A stretch of 64,000 nt of DNA from Rariloculus sp965263005 (GCF_965263005.1 NZ_OZ253579.1:1-64000); one strand, 5' to 3'; shown: positions 22,434 to 31,789, counted from the stretch's first letter. Numbers and translations are program-made. Notes: generated by a model from the sequence alone, not told the origin.

Positions 22434-22675
22434 GGTCGGCAAGTCATGGGGGCCGGGGGAATGCTCCCGCAATGAGTTGCCGCATCGAGACTCGATTCAT
22501 GACCGGCCGCACACCAGTCCCCTCGCCCGCTCATGTACACGAGAACGGCGAGGATGCCGAACTCTCAAGCCGCGTCGCTGCTTGCGCATGCGCGACCTTC
22601 GACTGCTTGAATTATCGCGCCCGAATCTGGCAAGGCGCTGGCGGAATTACGGCGAAATATGGCAGAACCGGCCGC

Positions 22676-22681
22676 TATAAT
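22676..22681 (+). promoter_or_regulatory. -10 box of tRNA-Thr
   Basis: A perfect TATAAT ends 10 bases before the mature tRNA. No good -35 hexamer is seen at 16-18 bp, so only the -10 is called. Confidence 0.45.
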
Positions 22682-22691
22682 GGACTTCGGC

Positions 22692-22767
22692 GCCGGTATA
22701 GCTCAGTTGGTAGAGCAGGGGTTTTGTAAACCTCAGGTCCGCGGTTCGAGTCCGTGTGCCGGCACCA
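22692..22767 (+). tRNA. tRNA-Thr (TGT)
   Basis: The acceptor GCCGGTA pairs with TGCCGGC (one G-T). The loop TTTGTAA in a GGGGT/ACCTC stem gives anticodon TGT, and CCA is encoded. In many Gammaproteobacteria this tRNA follows birA/coaA and precedes further tRNAs and tuf. Here accessory genes follow instead. Confidence 0.96.
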
Positions 22768-22868
22768 CTTTCCCGGATCGATTTCGGCCGTCAGTACGTA
22801 AGGTTAGCTACAGGCCGGCGGGCGGCACGCGTTCGATCATCGAGAACACGGTCCAGGTGTTAGACGCG

Positions 22869-23807
22869 TCACGGCATCTGCCGCCCGGTGTACTCGCGGC
22901 CCACCCGAGCGCCTCCCGTGCAGATCATGACGCCCTCGTCGATCATCTCGGTCACGTTTGTGTCGTTGCAACTGTTCAGGAAATAAAGACCCGCATCGCG
23001 GCTGGCCTGGAAGACACGCTCGCGCGCCGCCGCCATCGCCGGGTGCGCCTGGCTGTTGACGCCGGGTTCGGGTATCCCGAGAAGCCAGAACTGCATGTCG
23101 GACGGTCCCCATTCGGCGAACGCGAGTCCCGGGACGCGGGTGGTCTGCTCGGCGTTTTCGAGGGCGTAGCTATCCTCGATCTTTACGCCGAAGAACAGCT
23201 CGCCGTCCGGGTTGAGCGGCCAGGGATCGGCCCGTCGCAGGTACTCGGTCCCGCTGACGCCCCAGATGCGGGCGGCGAAACCCTGGCTGCCGGCGCCCCG
23301 CAGCCCCCGCTCGAGCTCGGCGACCTCGGGTGCGAACGGATAACGACTGGCCTCGATCATGACTCGGGCGGCTTCCGGATCCGGAGCGTGGCAGAGCAGG
23401 ATCCCGTGGACACCTGCCGCCAGGACCTGCTGGACGACCCAGGCGTTGGCGCGCATGCTGGCCTCGTCCAGTCCCACCATCGGCAACGTCACGATGATGG
23501 GTGGCGTTCGGTGTCCGGTTGGCGTCGGCCCGCCATCGACCAGACCCTGCATGAAGGCCCGGAGCCGCGACATATCGAACGCGCCGTGCTCCATCTCGTA
23601 CGTGATGTAGTCGGCCTCGGTCTGCGAGAGCCGCATCCCGTCGTCGTAACCGCCGCCCGCAATCTGGGTGTAGTAGATGGGCTGCCCGTCCATGAGCAAC
23701 TCGATGGCGCGGTTGATGCGGGGCTCGGCGTCGGATTCAGACTGCGCCACCGAGCGGCCCGAGACCAGCGCCGCGGCCAATGCGACGGTCAGAAAGAGTT
23801 TCTTCAT
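22869..23807 (-). CDS. Secreted HpcH/HpaI aldolase-family protein
   Basis: The 312-residue product has a clear Sec signal peptide (MKKLFLTVALAAALVSGRSVAQ) and then an HpcH/HpaI-like TIM barrel. Visible features are a TLPMVGLDE strand, GVHGILLCHAPDPEAARVMI (resembling the metal-side region of HpaI-type aldolases) and FFGVKIEDSYALENAE, where Glu and Asp could serve as metal ligands. Known family members are cytoplasmic metal-dependent aldolases or citrate lyase subunits, so a periplasmic copy is unusual. The ATG is fixed by GGAGG 8 bases upstream. A GATAAT (23853-23858, minus strand) may be its -10. The substrate is unknown. Confidence 0.75.
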   Translation of the reverse strand: MKKLFLTVALAAALVSGRSVAQSESDAEPRINRAIELLMDGQPIYYTQIAGGGYDDGMRLSQTEADYITYEMEHGAFDMSRLRAFMQGLVDGGPTPTGHRTPPIIVTLPMVGLDEASMRANAWVVQQVLAAGVHGILLCHAPDPEAARVMIEASRYPFAPEVAELERGLRGAGSQGFAARIWGVSGTEYLRRADPWPLNPDGELFFGVKIEDSYALENAEQTTRVPGLAFAEWGPSDMQFWLLGIPEPGVNSQAHPAMAAARERVFQASRDAGLYFLNSCNDTNVTEMIDEGVMICTGGARVGREYTGRQMP

Positions 23808-23880
23808 TGCCCCCGCCTCCCGGGAAAACCCTGCGCGTTCGAGTGTGTATGCATTATCGCATCCCTCGGCCCACCGCGAA

Positions 23881-24190
23881 GAGTCCTTCAGACGGCGCTC
23901 GATAGACACGGCCGCGACGACCGTGGACCCGTTGGCTCAGCAGATATTCAACTGTCGGACGATGATCTCGAGAGGCCGATTCCAAAATCGCCGTAATCGA
24001 TGCACCAGATCCTCATTCTGCTATTGGCATCCCCGGGCCTTGCATCGTCGATTCGCTTGACCAGCGCGCCTCCTCACAGTTCGATGCAAAACCAGGCCCG
24101 CTTCTCGAGGTTGCCCGCTGCAACTGCACCGGACACCTGTTCGATTTTCTTTGTCAAGTCGTTTAGACCGTGCTTGGCAGCGCCCATAGG
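23881..24190. other. Non-coding stretch between the aldolase-like gene and hns-like gene
   Basis: I see no gene here on either strand; short open frames lack start context and similarity. The right end carries the promoter of the H-NS-like gene. Confidence 0.5.
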
Positions 24191-24220
24191 TTGAAGTTTC
24201 AATTCCGACGTGAATATAAT
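24191..24220 (+). promoter_or_regulatory. Promoter of the H-NS-like gene
   Basis: TTGAAG (24191-24196), 18 bp and a perfect TATAAT (24215-24220). Immediately downstream, TTCTGG-CTAT-CCAGAA (24221-24236) forms a 6-bp inverted repeat at the likely transcript start, a possible operator or 5' hairpin. Confidence 0.7.
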
Positions 24221-24263
24221 TTCTGGCTATCCAGAAACCCGTACATGGAGGAAATATCCAATC

Positions 24264-24686
24264 ATGTCAGTTCTCGAAGAACTTGCGCGGTCACGCGCAA
24301 AAGCCAAAGCCGCCGCAAAGAAACTGGAAACTACAGCGCTCAAGAAGCTTATCCAATCCTTGACTATGGCATTGGAAGCAGAAGAAAAACGCGCGAAAGA
24401 CAAGGCAGCACGCGAAAAGCAGAACAAGATACGGAAAATCAATCAATTGTTGGCCGACAGCGGCCTTTCCGTTGCCGACCTGCAGCAATCTGCTCCGAGC
24501 CGCAAGCGCCGCAGATCCAAGCAGCGACGCGGCGGCAAGCGCGGCAAGGTAGCGCCCAAGTACCGGCTGCTTGTCGACGGCGTTGAACATCTCTGGAGCG
24601 GCCGTGGACGCGCTCCGCTGGTGTTCGCCGATTACTTCGCGCAGGGCAACAGCCGCGAGAGCGTTGAGATCAGCAAGAATTCCTAG
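24264..24686 (+). CDS. H-NS family nucleoid protein
   Basis: The 140-residue protein has a coiled-coil, Lys/Ala/Glu-rich oligomerisation half (residues about 1-65). A strongly basic linker follows (SRKRRRSKQRRGGKRGK, residues about 74-92). The C-terminal H-NS DNA-binding element is PKYRLLVDGVEHLWSGRGRA, in which WSGRGRAP is the AT-hook-like minor-groove loop. GGAGGA lies 11 bases before the chosen ATG. H-NS proteins silence AT-rich acquired DNA, and this gene sits inside a segment that looks acquired. The unusually basic linker resembles MvaT/Bv3F-type variants only loosely. Confidence 0.85.
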   Translation: MSVLEELARSRAKAKAAAKKLETTALKKLIQSLTMALEAEEKRAKDKAAREKQNKIRKINQLLADSGLSVADLQQSAPSRKRRRSKQRRGGKRGKVAPKYRLLVDGVEHLWSGRGRAPLVFADYFAQGNSRESVEISKNS

Positions 24687-24824
24687 CGCTACGCGGGCAA
24701 GCGTGCGCTGCTGATCGAGACGTGAGAATAGGCGCGAGGGGCGTCAAGGCCGGTAATTTCGAGTTGGCCGCAGTAAACGGTGCCGGTCAGAAATTGGCGT
24801 CCCGGCGAATGTCCCCTTTCATGT

Positions 24825-25260
24825 TCAGAGGTCTGCGTTGAAACGCAGATGGTAGCCGCCGTTGAAACCGCTCGGGTGGTTTAGCGGAAAATCCGCCCCG
24901 AGATAGCCTGCTGCGCCGGCGAATTGGTGCTTGTCGGGTTGATTATCCAACAGTTTGTTACGCGCAGGGACAGCGAGTATTTGCTGGATAATGCCCACGA
25001 TACTTCCGCGTCGAATACCGTCACTGCATCCGTGGTAATCGGGCAAGTCTCGCAGTTGAACAGATGCTCGTAGACGTCGCCGTATCCTGCACCAGATCGG
25101 CGCCCGTGGTTTCCGTCTTGATGTCAGTGACGAAAAACGACACGGCTGTCACAGTTTCGGCGACTATGACGTTCGCTTCGACGACATCGGCGCGGTCCCG
25201 ATCGCTGAGATTCTGTTGCGTCAGGGCGATGCGGTCATCGACCTCAATTCGAAACCAGCG
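24825..25260 (-). pseudogene. TonB-dependent receptor C-terminal relic, frameshifted
   Basis: Translating the minus strand directly after the DUF6152 stop gives TonB-receptor sequence in pieces. The first is WFRIEVDDRIALTQQN followed by AVSFFVTDIKTETTGADLVQ. After a frame change near 25085 comes VFDAEVSWALSSKYSLSLRV, and after a second change near 24935 comes LLDNQPDKHQFAGAAGYLGA ending FNGGYHLRFNADL and a stop. This is the order expected in the last 140 or so residues of a receptor barrel. The plug and most of the barrel are missing, so it is a decayed remnant. I am confident of the family and less so of the exact shift points. Confidence 0.75.
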
Positions 25261-25677
25261 CTATTCCCCTCTGCTCGAGCCTGCGAGCATCCTTTGGCCG
25301 GTCGCGGTCATCACGATCGACTGCGCGTTCGCAAGCGGACTGCCGTCCCGCGCAAGACTTCCCTCGACGGCAATAATGTCGCCGGTCTTCAGCGAGTCGC
25401 GTTTCCAGCCAAGGCGCAGCAGCGAATTCGGACCGCCCATCTCGAGCGCCCAATTCACGACTTCACTGCTCTCGGCATCCTCTACGTCGATGTAGATAAA
25501 AATGTGCGGGTTGGTCCACTCGACCTTCGTGACCGTACCCGTCAATTCGATCGGTTTCGATTCGTCGTATTGCGCCGGGAATGAATGGTGCGCATGCGCG
25601 GGCAACGCGGCCACGAGCACGCTTGCAGTCAACGAAAGCGCGGCGGCGATGGTCGTCCCTGCGATTATTGTCTTCAT
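25261..25677 (-). CDS. DUF6152 family secreted protein
   Basis: The 138-residue product has a Sec signal (residues 1-29, ending PAHAHH) and a small OB-like domain with HHSFPAQYDESKPIELTGTV and VEWTNPHIFIYIDV, the hallmark strings of DUF6152. Function is not established. Such genes commonly sit beside the kind of secreted protein encoded upstream here. It is 56 bp downstream of that gene, probably in one operon. Its stop codon directly abuts the TonB-receptor relic, so a deletion or fusion event ends at this gene. Confidence 0.8.
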   Translation of the reverse strand: MKTIIAGTTIAAALSLTASVLVAALPAHAHHSFPAQYDESKPIELTGTVTKVEWTNPHIFIYIDVEDAESSEVVNWALEMGGPNSLLRLGWKRDSLKTGDIIAVEGSLARDGSPLANAQSIVMTATGQRMLAGSSRGE

Positions 25678-25733
25678 GTGGCGTCCTCAAGCGTCATTGC
25701 GCGGCTGATATCGCTCGGCCGGGCTCTTCGCAA

Positions 25734-26609
25734 CTAGAAAGGAAGTTTCATACGTTCGACGAACTGCTCGTTTTCCAGACAGACTTCATCGATCAACTCG
25801 CCATCGACAACGATGCGCTGGGTAAGCGTGACCGACCACGGCTCGGTATATGCCCGTGGATCATCTACGGTGACCCTGATTTCGAGGTGACCGAAATCCG
25901 GGCGCCGGATCTCCTCTCTCACCCTGGCGGCTTCGGTCAGCACGCTTCCGTTCCAGTCGATCCAGGTATCGTCTCGAATGCCGATCGTGTCGACCACCAA
26001 GGTATCTCCGGACCATACAGCCGACGAATATCCCTGCCAGGAGGGAGATGGATCGTCAGGCAATTGCCGTGCGTCGGTGAATATCTGCCGGTATCCGGCG
26101 TTCATTTCGTTGAGCACCACCAGGAGATCGGGCGTGTGGACGAACTTCAGCATATGCGGAAGTCCGTAAGCGCGAAGAAAGTTATCGGGCAGGCAACGAA
26201 TGTGGGGATCGTCTATCGCCTTGTTGGCGGTGCGTTCCTCGACGATGGGTAGTTGCCAATCCTGGTAGGGCAAGCCGTTCGGCATGTCGACGCCCATATT
26301 CTCCATGTAGTGCGAGGACGAGAGGGTGAACACGTCACTGGGCGTTTCCTCGCCCTCGGGCGTGCGATCGGATATCCAGATCCCGGAGAAATCGGGTTCG
26401 CCGTCCGGCATCCGCGGCGCCGGGGCCGTCATGTCTACCGAGCCGTCGGCCCTGCGCGGCACGTCCGCGGTTGGATAGCCTATCCACTGAGCGGCGGTAG
26501 GTGTCGACACCAGAAGCCAGCCCAGAACGAAGACAGTGAAGCAGGTGCACTGCGAACGGCATCGAACCCTTTCAGACCCAGCGGATCGCGGTGGGTACAC
26601 GCACAGCAT
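25734..26609 (-). CDS. Secreted protein of unknown function, paired with DUF6152
   Basis: The 291-residue protein has an N-terminal signal (hydrophobic core FTVFVLGWLLVSTPTAAQ, residues about 24-41). The mature part includes GEPDFSGIWISDRTPEG, IRCLPDNFLRAYGLPHMLKF and DTLVVDTIGIRDDTWIDWNG. These resemble a large family of periplasmic proteins in Acidobacteria and Gammaproteobacteria that are usually neighbours of DUF6152 genes, PQQ dehydrogenases and TonB receptors. No catalytic motif is recognised. The only start preceding the signal is the ATG at 26609. Confidence 0.65.
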   Translation of the reverse strand: MLCVYPPRSAGSERVRCRSQCTCFTVFVLGWLLVSTPTAAQWIGYPTADVPRRADGSVDMTAPAPRMPDGEPDFSGIWISDRTPEGEETPSDVFTLSSSHYMENMGVDMPNGLPYQDWQLPIVEERTANKAIDDPHIRCLPDNFLRAYGLPHMLKFVHTPDLLVVLNEMNAGYRQIFTDARQLPDDPSPSWQGYSSAVWSGDTLVVDTIGIRDDTWIDWNGSVLTEAARVREEIRRPDFGHLEIRVTVDDPRAYTEPWSVTLTQRIVVDGELIDEVCLENEQFVERMKLPF

Positions 26610-26843
26610 AGGCGCTCCATTTTTCTGGTTGCTGAGGGCGACGGAACGGTGAATAGAGACTATCGTCGCAGGTTAGATCGGGCGGTTCGGGCGGTCAAGC
26701 CGAGTTCCAGCCAGCGAACTGCTGACGGGGCCGGACCCACGCGTCAACCGCGCGAAGCCGGGCTTGCCCGCGGCCCGCATTGACGCCACACTGCTGCGAT
26801 ATCGGTGTGCATTCAGGAACCGTCGTTCCGCTGGAGGCGTGTC

Positions 26844-28370
26844 ATGTCGAACCATCGTTGCGTCGCCCTTGTTGCTCTACTCGCGTCCGGGCTCTCGAGC
26901 ACCGCCTGCATGGGTCCGGCGGACGAGGGACCGCTGCCGGAAGAAGGATCGGCCGCTCTTCCTGAGCCCGGAGCGATCGACGGCCTGCGCGAGACGCGCT
27001 GGGCGCCGCGCGTTCCCGAGGGCGCCACCGCGCCGAGCTTCGTGGTCGACGCGAGCTGGCCGAAGCCGCTGCCGAACGACTGGCGGATCGGTCAGGTCGG
27101 CGGAATCGCCGTGGACTCCGACGACGATATCTGAGTGTATCACCGGCCGCGGACGCTCGACGCGAGTTCGGCCGGAGCCATGCCGGCAATGGGGACGAAT
27201 GACGAGGGCGCCCCGATTTCTGCCCTCGGACATCCAAGGCCGTACGCGGACCGGAGCACCGGGTGCTGTGAGCCGGCGCCGTCGTTGCTGAAGTTCGACA
27301 CGGACGGCAATCTGCTCGATGCCTGGGGCGGGCCTTCCGATCCGGGCTTCCTGGAGGAGAACTGCCGCGAAGCGGACGGGTGTTTCTGGCCCGCCCGCGA
27401 GCACGGACTCTTCGTGGACCACAACGACTTCGTCTACGTGTCGGGCAACGGTCAGGACAATGGAGCGCGTCAGCAACAAGGCCTGGCCACCTATCCGTGG
27501 GCGCCGTCCTTCGGGGACGATTCGCACATCCTCAAGTTTACCGCGGAGGGCGAATTCATCTACCAGATCGGTACTGCCGGGATGAATGGGCCGGACAGCG
27601 AGAACATCGACGGCGGTCCGAACGCAACGCCGCAGCCCTACCTCGTGGCAGACATGTCCGTCGACCCCGCGTCGAACCGCCTCTACGTCGCCGACGGGTA
27701 CGGCAACCGGCGCATCCTGATCGTGGATGCCGAGACGGGTCAGTACATCGGCCACTTCGGTGCGTACGGGCAAAACCCGGTCGTCGACGATCCGGGCTCG
27801 GACGTGGCCGATACCGATGTCGGTCCATGGATAGCCGATTACCAGGCCGGCAACATGACACCCTCGTTCTTCCGCAGCCCGCTGCACTGTGCCGTCGTGA
27901 GCCAGGACGGATACCTCTACGCATGCGACCGCGGCAACAACCGCATCCAGATCTTCGACCTGGGCGCGGAGGAAATCGGCACGCCATGCGCGAACCCGAA
28001 TGCAGAGCCGGGTCTGTGCGGCTTCGTGGGCGAGTTCCACGTGGCCCCGCAGACGGCCAGCGGCACGGCGGGTACCGCGGCGCTGTCCACCGATCCCGGG
28101 GAAAGCTGCCTTTACGTGGGGGATCTCGCCAACGGCACACTCTACATCGTCAACCGCGAGAACCGGACCGAGCTCGACAGGATCGGACGGGCCGGCCGCC
28201 AGGCCGGTGAGTTCCACTGGCTGCATGCGCTTGCCGTCGACTCCGCGGGCAACGTCTACACGGGCGAAGTGGACACCGGGCAGCGCGTGCAGAAGTTCCA
28301 GCGATATGCCTCGGAGATCTGCAGCGGCACGGGCGCGAGCGAAGTCGGCCACTATGACATGAATCGGTAA
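26844..28370 (+). pseudogene. NHL-repeat beta-propeller lipoprotein, interrupted by in-frame TGA
   Basis: A 508-codon frame, continuous except for TGA at codon 97 (27132-27134), encodes a secreted NHL propeller. GGAGG lies 6 bases before the ATG, and the leader ending GLSSTAC looks like a lipobox. The sequence runs GGIAVDSDDDI, stop, VYHRPRTLDASSAG; related proteins would be expected to have Trp there (DIWVYHRPRTL), so a single TGG to TGA change explains it. Blades follow, including LYVADGYGNRRILIVDAETG, YLYACDRGNNRIQIFD and FHWLHALAVDSAGNVYTGEV. The frame after the stop is intact for 412 codons, so the change is recent, a sequencing error or read through. Confidence 0.8.
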
Positions 28371-28385
28371 GCGGAGGCGTCGGCG

Positions 28386-29468
28386 ATGCACGCAAGAACG
28401 ATCTGGATCCTGCTGCCGCTGCTGGCAGCAGCACTGGCCGCCTGGGCGGCCCCGGCGACTGCGCAGCACGGCTACCGCAACCCGAACATGGCGCCGACCA
28501 ACGAGCTGCCGAACCCCTACTCCGCGAGAGCGATCATGCCGCTGCCCGACGGCCGAAGCTGGGGATCCACCGCCGGCGTAGACGCCGCCAGCGGCCGTGA
28601 CGACATCTGGGCCATCGACCGATGCGGGAGCAACGGCTGCGTGGGTTCCGACATCGACCCCCTCATGCACTACGACGCGGACGGGAACGTCATCGGCCAA
28701 ATGGGGGCTGGCCTCTTCGCGTTTCCGCACGGTATCCATGTGGATCGGGAGGGGAACGTGTGGGTGACGGACCCGCTGCCGCCCGACGGCCGGGGCGCCG
28801 GAGGAGATGTCGGGCAACAGGTCACGAAGCTCAGCCCGAGCGGTGAGGTTCTGCTTGCGCTCGGCACGCTCAAGGTGACCGGGGACGGCCCCAACGAGTT
28901 CAGCTCCCCGTCCGACATCGTCGTCGGAAACAATGGCGACATCTTCGTCGCCGACGGCCACGGCGAGGGCACGAACGAGCGCATCATGAAGTTTGACAGC
29001 AACGGAAACTTCATCACGGCGTGGGGCAAGCCGGGCAACGGCCCGTGCGGAACGGGCGAGTTCTCCAGCCTGCACGCGCTGGCCATCGATTCGCAGGGAC
29101 GACTCTTCATCGGCGATCGCGACAACAACCGCATTCAGATCTACGACCAGGACGGCAACTATCTGGATTGCTGGTACCAGTTCAGCCGCCCCAGCGGAAT
29201 CTACATCGACGCCGACGACAACCTGTTCGTCGCGGACTCCGAATCCAGGGACGGCGCCGACAACGGCATGGATCTCGCGCATCCAGGATGGCAGCGCGGA
29301 ATTCGGATCGGCAGCGCCCGCGACGGCGTCGTGAGGTACTTCATTCCCGATCCCGATCCCCAGGGCGGCAGCAGCGCAGCCGAGGGGGTTGCGGCTGTCA
29401 ACCGTGGCGCCGTCGTCTACGGCGCCGAGGTGGGACCGCGAGCCTTCGTCCGCTACGACCGACGGTAG
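28386..29468 (+). CDS. Secreted NHL-repeat beta-propeller protein
   Basis: The 360-residue protein has a Sec signal (LLPLLAAALAAWAAPATAQ) and at least five NHL-like blades, for example FAFPHGIHVDREGNVWVTDP, LHALAIDSQGRLFIGDRDNN and RPSGIYIDADDNLFVADSES. It lies 15 bp after the interrupted propeller gene, so the two form an operon of paired propellers. The fold resembles the peptidyl-alpha-hydroxyglycine lyase part of PAM and SMP-30/NHL sensors, but no activity can be assigned. A periplasmic binding or lactonase-like role is possible. Confidence 0.75.
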   Translation: MHARTIWILLPLLAAALAAWAAPATAQHGYRNPNMAPTNELPNPYSARAIMPLPDGRSWGSTAGVDAASGRDDIWAIDRCGSNGCVGSDIDPLMHYDADGNVIGQMGAGLFAFPHGIHVDREGNVWVTDPLPPDGRGAGGDVGQQVTKLSPSGEVLLALGTLKVTGDGPNEFSSPSDIVVGNNGDIFVADGHGEGTNERIMKFDSNGNFITAWGKPGNGPCGTGEFSSLHALAIDSQGRLFIGDRDNNRIQIYDQDGNYLDCWYQFSRPSGIYIDADDNLFVADSESRDGADNGMDLAHPGWQRGIRIGSARDGVVRYFIPDPDPQGGSSAAEGVAAVNRGAVVYGAEVGPRAFVRYDRR

Positions 29469-29653
29469 AACCAGCCGCACGCGTCAGAGGTCACACAGTC
29501 GGCGACCTGTCGCCGAGTCACCCGGGGGTGCCGCGGCGGTACCCTTGGCTTACGCGATAAATACGCCGTAGCGACCTGGATTGACGGCCGATATCTCCAC
29601 CGCGACGGCCGCGAAGTCCCGTGTATACTCAGCCGCAAACCTCGGAGACGTCG

Positions 29654-31789
29654 ATGCATGCAACTGTTTCGAGCCGCGCGGCGTGGGTCGCCCTTGGCGC
29701 AATCCTTGTCATGGCGGGGAGTCCATCGGCGGGTGCGCAGGGCATCAGGAAGGCCCCAGCTTTCGTTGCGGATGAGCTGCTGAGTCTGCCTGCCCGAAAC
29801 TGGATCACGAACGGCGGCAATATCTACAACCAGCGCTATTCGACGCTCGATCAGATCAACCGGGACAATATCGATGACGTCAAAGCCGTCTGGCGCGTCA
29901 GCCTCAACGGTTCGGGCCTCGGGCCCGGATATTCCGCACAGGCGCAGGCTCTTTTCTACGAAGGCGTCATTTATGTCGTGACCGGCGATAACGATGTGTT
30001 TGCCGTCGAAGTCGAGACCGGCAAGTTTCTCTGGACTTACGAGGCCGATGTCGACTTTGACGCGGCAATCGTCTGTTGCGGTCGCCTGAGCCGGGGCCTC
30101 GGCATGGGCGATGGAAAGATCTTTCTGGGCCGGCTCGATGGCCGGCTGATCGCGCTCGATCAGCACACGGGCAAGGTGGTCTGGAATATGCTCGCGGGCG
30201 ACCCCGCTCTGGGCTACGGCATCACGGCGGCGCCGCTTTACTACGACGGCAAGGTCATCACCGGGTTTACGGGCGGTGAATACGCCGCGCGCGGCCGGGT
30301 AAGCGCCTACGATGCCGATAGCGGCGAACAGGTCTGGAACTTCCATACGGTTCCCGGTCCCGGCGAAATCGGTCATGCGACCTGGCCGCAGGACAACGAC
30401 GCCTGGAAATACGGCGGTGCGCCGGTGTGGCAGACGCCGAGCATCGATCCCGACCTCGGCATGGTCTATTTCTCGACCGGAAATGCCGGCCCGGATTTGA
30501 ACGGCGCGATTCGAGCCGGTGACAATCTCTTCGCGGCTTCGATTCTGGCGCTCGACGTGAAGACCGGCGAGTACCGCTGGCATTTTCAAGTCGTTCGACA
30601 CGATATCTGGGATTACGACGCGCCGAATCCGACGATTCTCTTCGATGCCGAGTTCGACGGCATACCGCGCAAGGGCATCGCTCAGGTTTCGAAGGCCGGG
30701 TTTCTATACATACTGGATCGCACGACGGGTGTGCCGCTGACGCCGGTCGTCGAAACACCCGTGCCGCAGGACGCGATTCAGGCGACGGCCGCGACGCAGC
30801 CGATTCCGCAGGGCGATTGGGTGATTCGCCACGATGTCGATGTTGTCGGAGAAGACTTCGAAGGGATACTGCGCAACGGGGCAAGAACGTTTACACCGTT
30901 CAATGCCGAGGTCGAGGCCATATGGCGGCCTTTTTCCGGCGTCACCTGGAATCCGAGCTCCTATAACGTCCAAAACAACCTCATGTATATCTGTGCGGGC
31001 GACGGTCCCGGACGCGGCACGGGAGGCGATCCCGATGCGACGATCGGACCCGAGGACGACACGCGGCGCTACGTCCAGGGCAGTTTCGGCAGCGCTCGCG
31101 ATATCGGCACGGACTCCCGGCGCACCCTGGTCGCGATGAACCTGACGAATCACAAGGTCGCCTGGCGGCGACTGCTCGACACCCGTTGTGCCGGCACGGT
31201 CACGACGGCCGGCGGTCTGATCATCGCCGGCCGCTACAACGGCGAGCTGACGGCACTCAACAGCGACACCGGACAGCGGCTCTGGTCGTTTCAGACCGAC
31301 GGCGGCTTCACGACGACGGCAACGACCTTCGAGCACGAAGGTGTCCAGTATCTGACCGGAATCGCCGGCGGCGGCGTGACCGGCGGACGACTCAACGACG
31401 GCTTGTGGCTGTTCTCGCTCAATGGCACGATCGACTCGCTGCCCCCAGGCTCAGGTGATGCGCCGCCCGACGATGACGATGAAGACGGCGAGTCGACGGG
31501 CGACCCGCTGGCCGCCCTCGCCGAGCTCGATCTCGAGCGCAGCGCCAATCTCGACACGGGTGCAGAGATTTACGGCACGATCTGTGAAACCTGCCACGGC
31601 CCGACTGGGCAGGGCGGTACTTTGCTCGGAGCACCTCTTCCGGACGATCTCACCGTAGTCGACATCGTCGTGAGTGCGAGGTCCGGTATCGACGGCACGC
31701 CGATGCCGCCCTTCGCCAGCACCTACAGCCTCGAAGAGCTGCATGACGTCGCGAGCTACATACGCAGCGAGATCCTGCCGCAGCGCTGA
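29654..31789 (+). CDS. PQQ-dependent alcohol dehydrogenase with C-terminal cytochrome c
   Basis: The 711-residue periplasmic quinohaemoprotein begins with a signal peptide ending SPSAGAQ. The propeller (residues about 25-590) has the vicinal disulfide pair of PQQ enzymes in IVCCGRLSRGLGMG and the catalytic-Asp region HDIWDYDAPNPTILFD, with repeated tryptophan-docking strands. After a Pro/Asp/Glu-rich linker (PPGSGDAPPDDDDEDGES), a cytochrome c domain carries CETCH and the distal Met in TPMPPF. Electrons would pass from the alcohol substrate through PQQ and haem c to the respiratory chain. The ATG has GGAG 6 bases upstream. The substrate is undetermined, and no PQQ synthesis genes are in the window. 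Confidence 0.9.
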   Translation: MHATVSSRAAWVALGAILVMAGSPSAGAQGIRKAPAFVADELLSLPARNWITNGGNIYNQRYSTLDQINRDNIDDVKAVWRVSLNGSGLGPGYSAQAQALFYEGVIYVVTGDNDVFAVEVETGKFLWTYEADVDFDAAIVCCGRLSRGLGMGDGKIFLGRLDGRLIALDQHTGKVVWNMLAGDPALGYGITAAPLYYDGKVITGFTGGEYAARGRVSAYDADSGEQVWNFHTVPGPGEIGHATWPQDNDAWKYGGAPVWQTPSIDPDLGMVYFSTGNAGPDLNGAIRAGDNLFAASILALDVKTGEYRWHFQVVRHDIWDYDAPNPTILFDAEFDGIPRKGIAQVSKAGFLYILDRTTGVPLTPVVETPVPQDAIQATAATQPIPQGDWVIRHDVDVVGEDFEGILRNGARTFTPFNAEVEAIWRPFSGVTWNPSSYNVQNNLMYICAGDGPGRGTGGDPDATIGPEDDTRRYVQGSFGSARDIGTDSRRTLVAMNLTNHKVAWRRLLDTRCAGTVTTAGGLIIAGRYNGELTALNSDTGQRLWSFQTDGGFTTTATTFEHEGVQYLTGIAGGGVTGGRLNDGLWLFSLNGTIDSLPPGSGDAPPDDDDEDGESTGDPLAALAELDLERSANLDTGAEIYGTICETCHGPTGQGGTLLGAPLPDDLTVVDIVVSARSGIDGTPMPPFASTYSLEELHDVASYIRSEILPQR

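Noticed and set aside
27132..27134. Selenocysteine as an explanation for the in-frame TGA
   Set aside because: No selenocysteine-insertion hairpin is obvious just downstream, and the context fits a lost Trp codon better than a redox Cys position.
26877..29480. An 867-codon open frame on the minus strand opposite the two NHL propeller genes
   Set aside because: It has no recognisable domain, and its composition mirrors the plus-strand genes. The plus strand has ribosome sites, signal peptides and NHL blades. Long antisense frames are expected in GC-rich coding DNA.
29581..29628. TTGACG and TATACT before the PQQ dehydrogenase gene as a promoter
   Set aside because: The two hexamers are 36 bp apart, far from the usual 16-18 bp. 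Only the -10-like sequence remains.
31188..31200. TGTGCCGGCAC inside the PQQ dehydrogenase gene, matching the 3' end of tRNA-Thr over 11 bases
   Set aside because: The match is short, partly palindromic and inside a conserved coding stretch, so it is not evidence of an attachment site.
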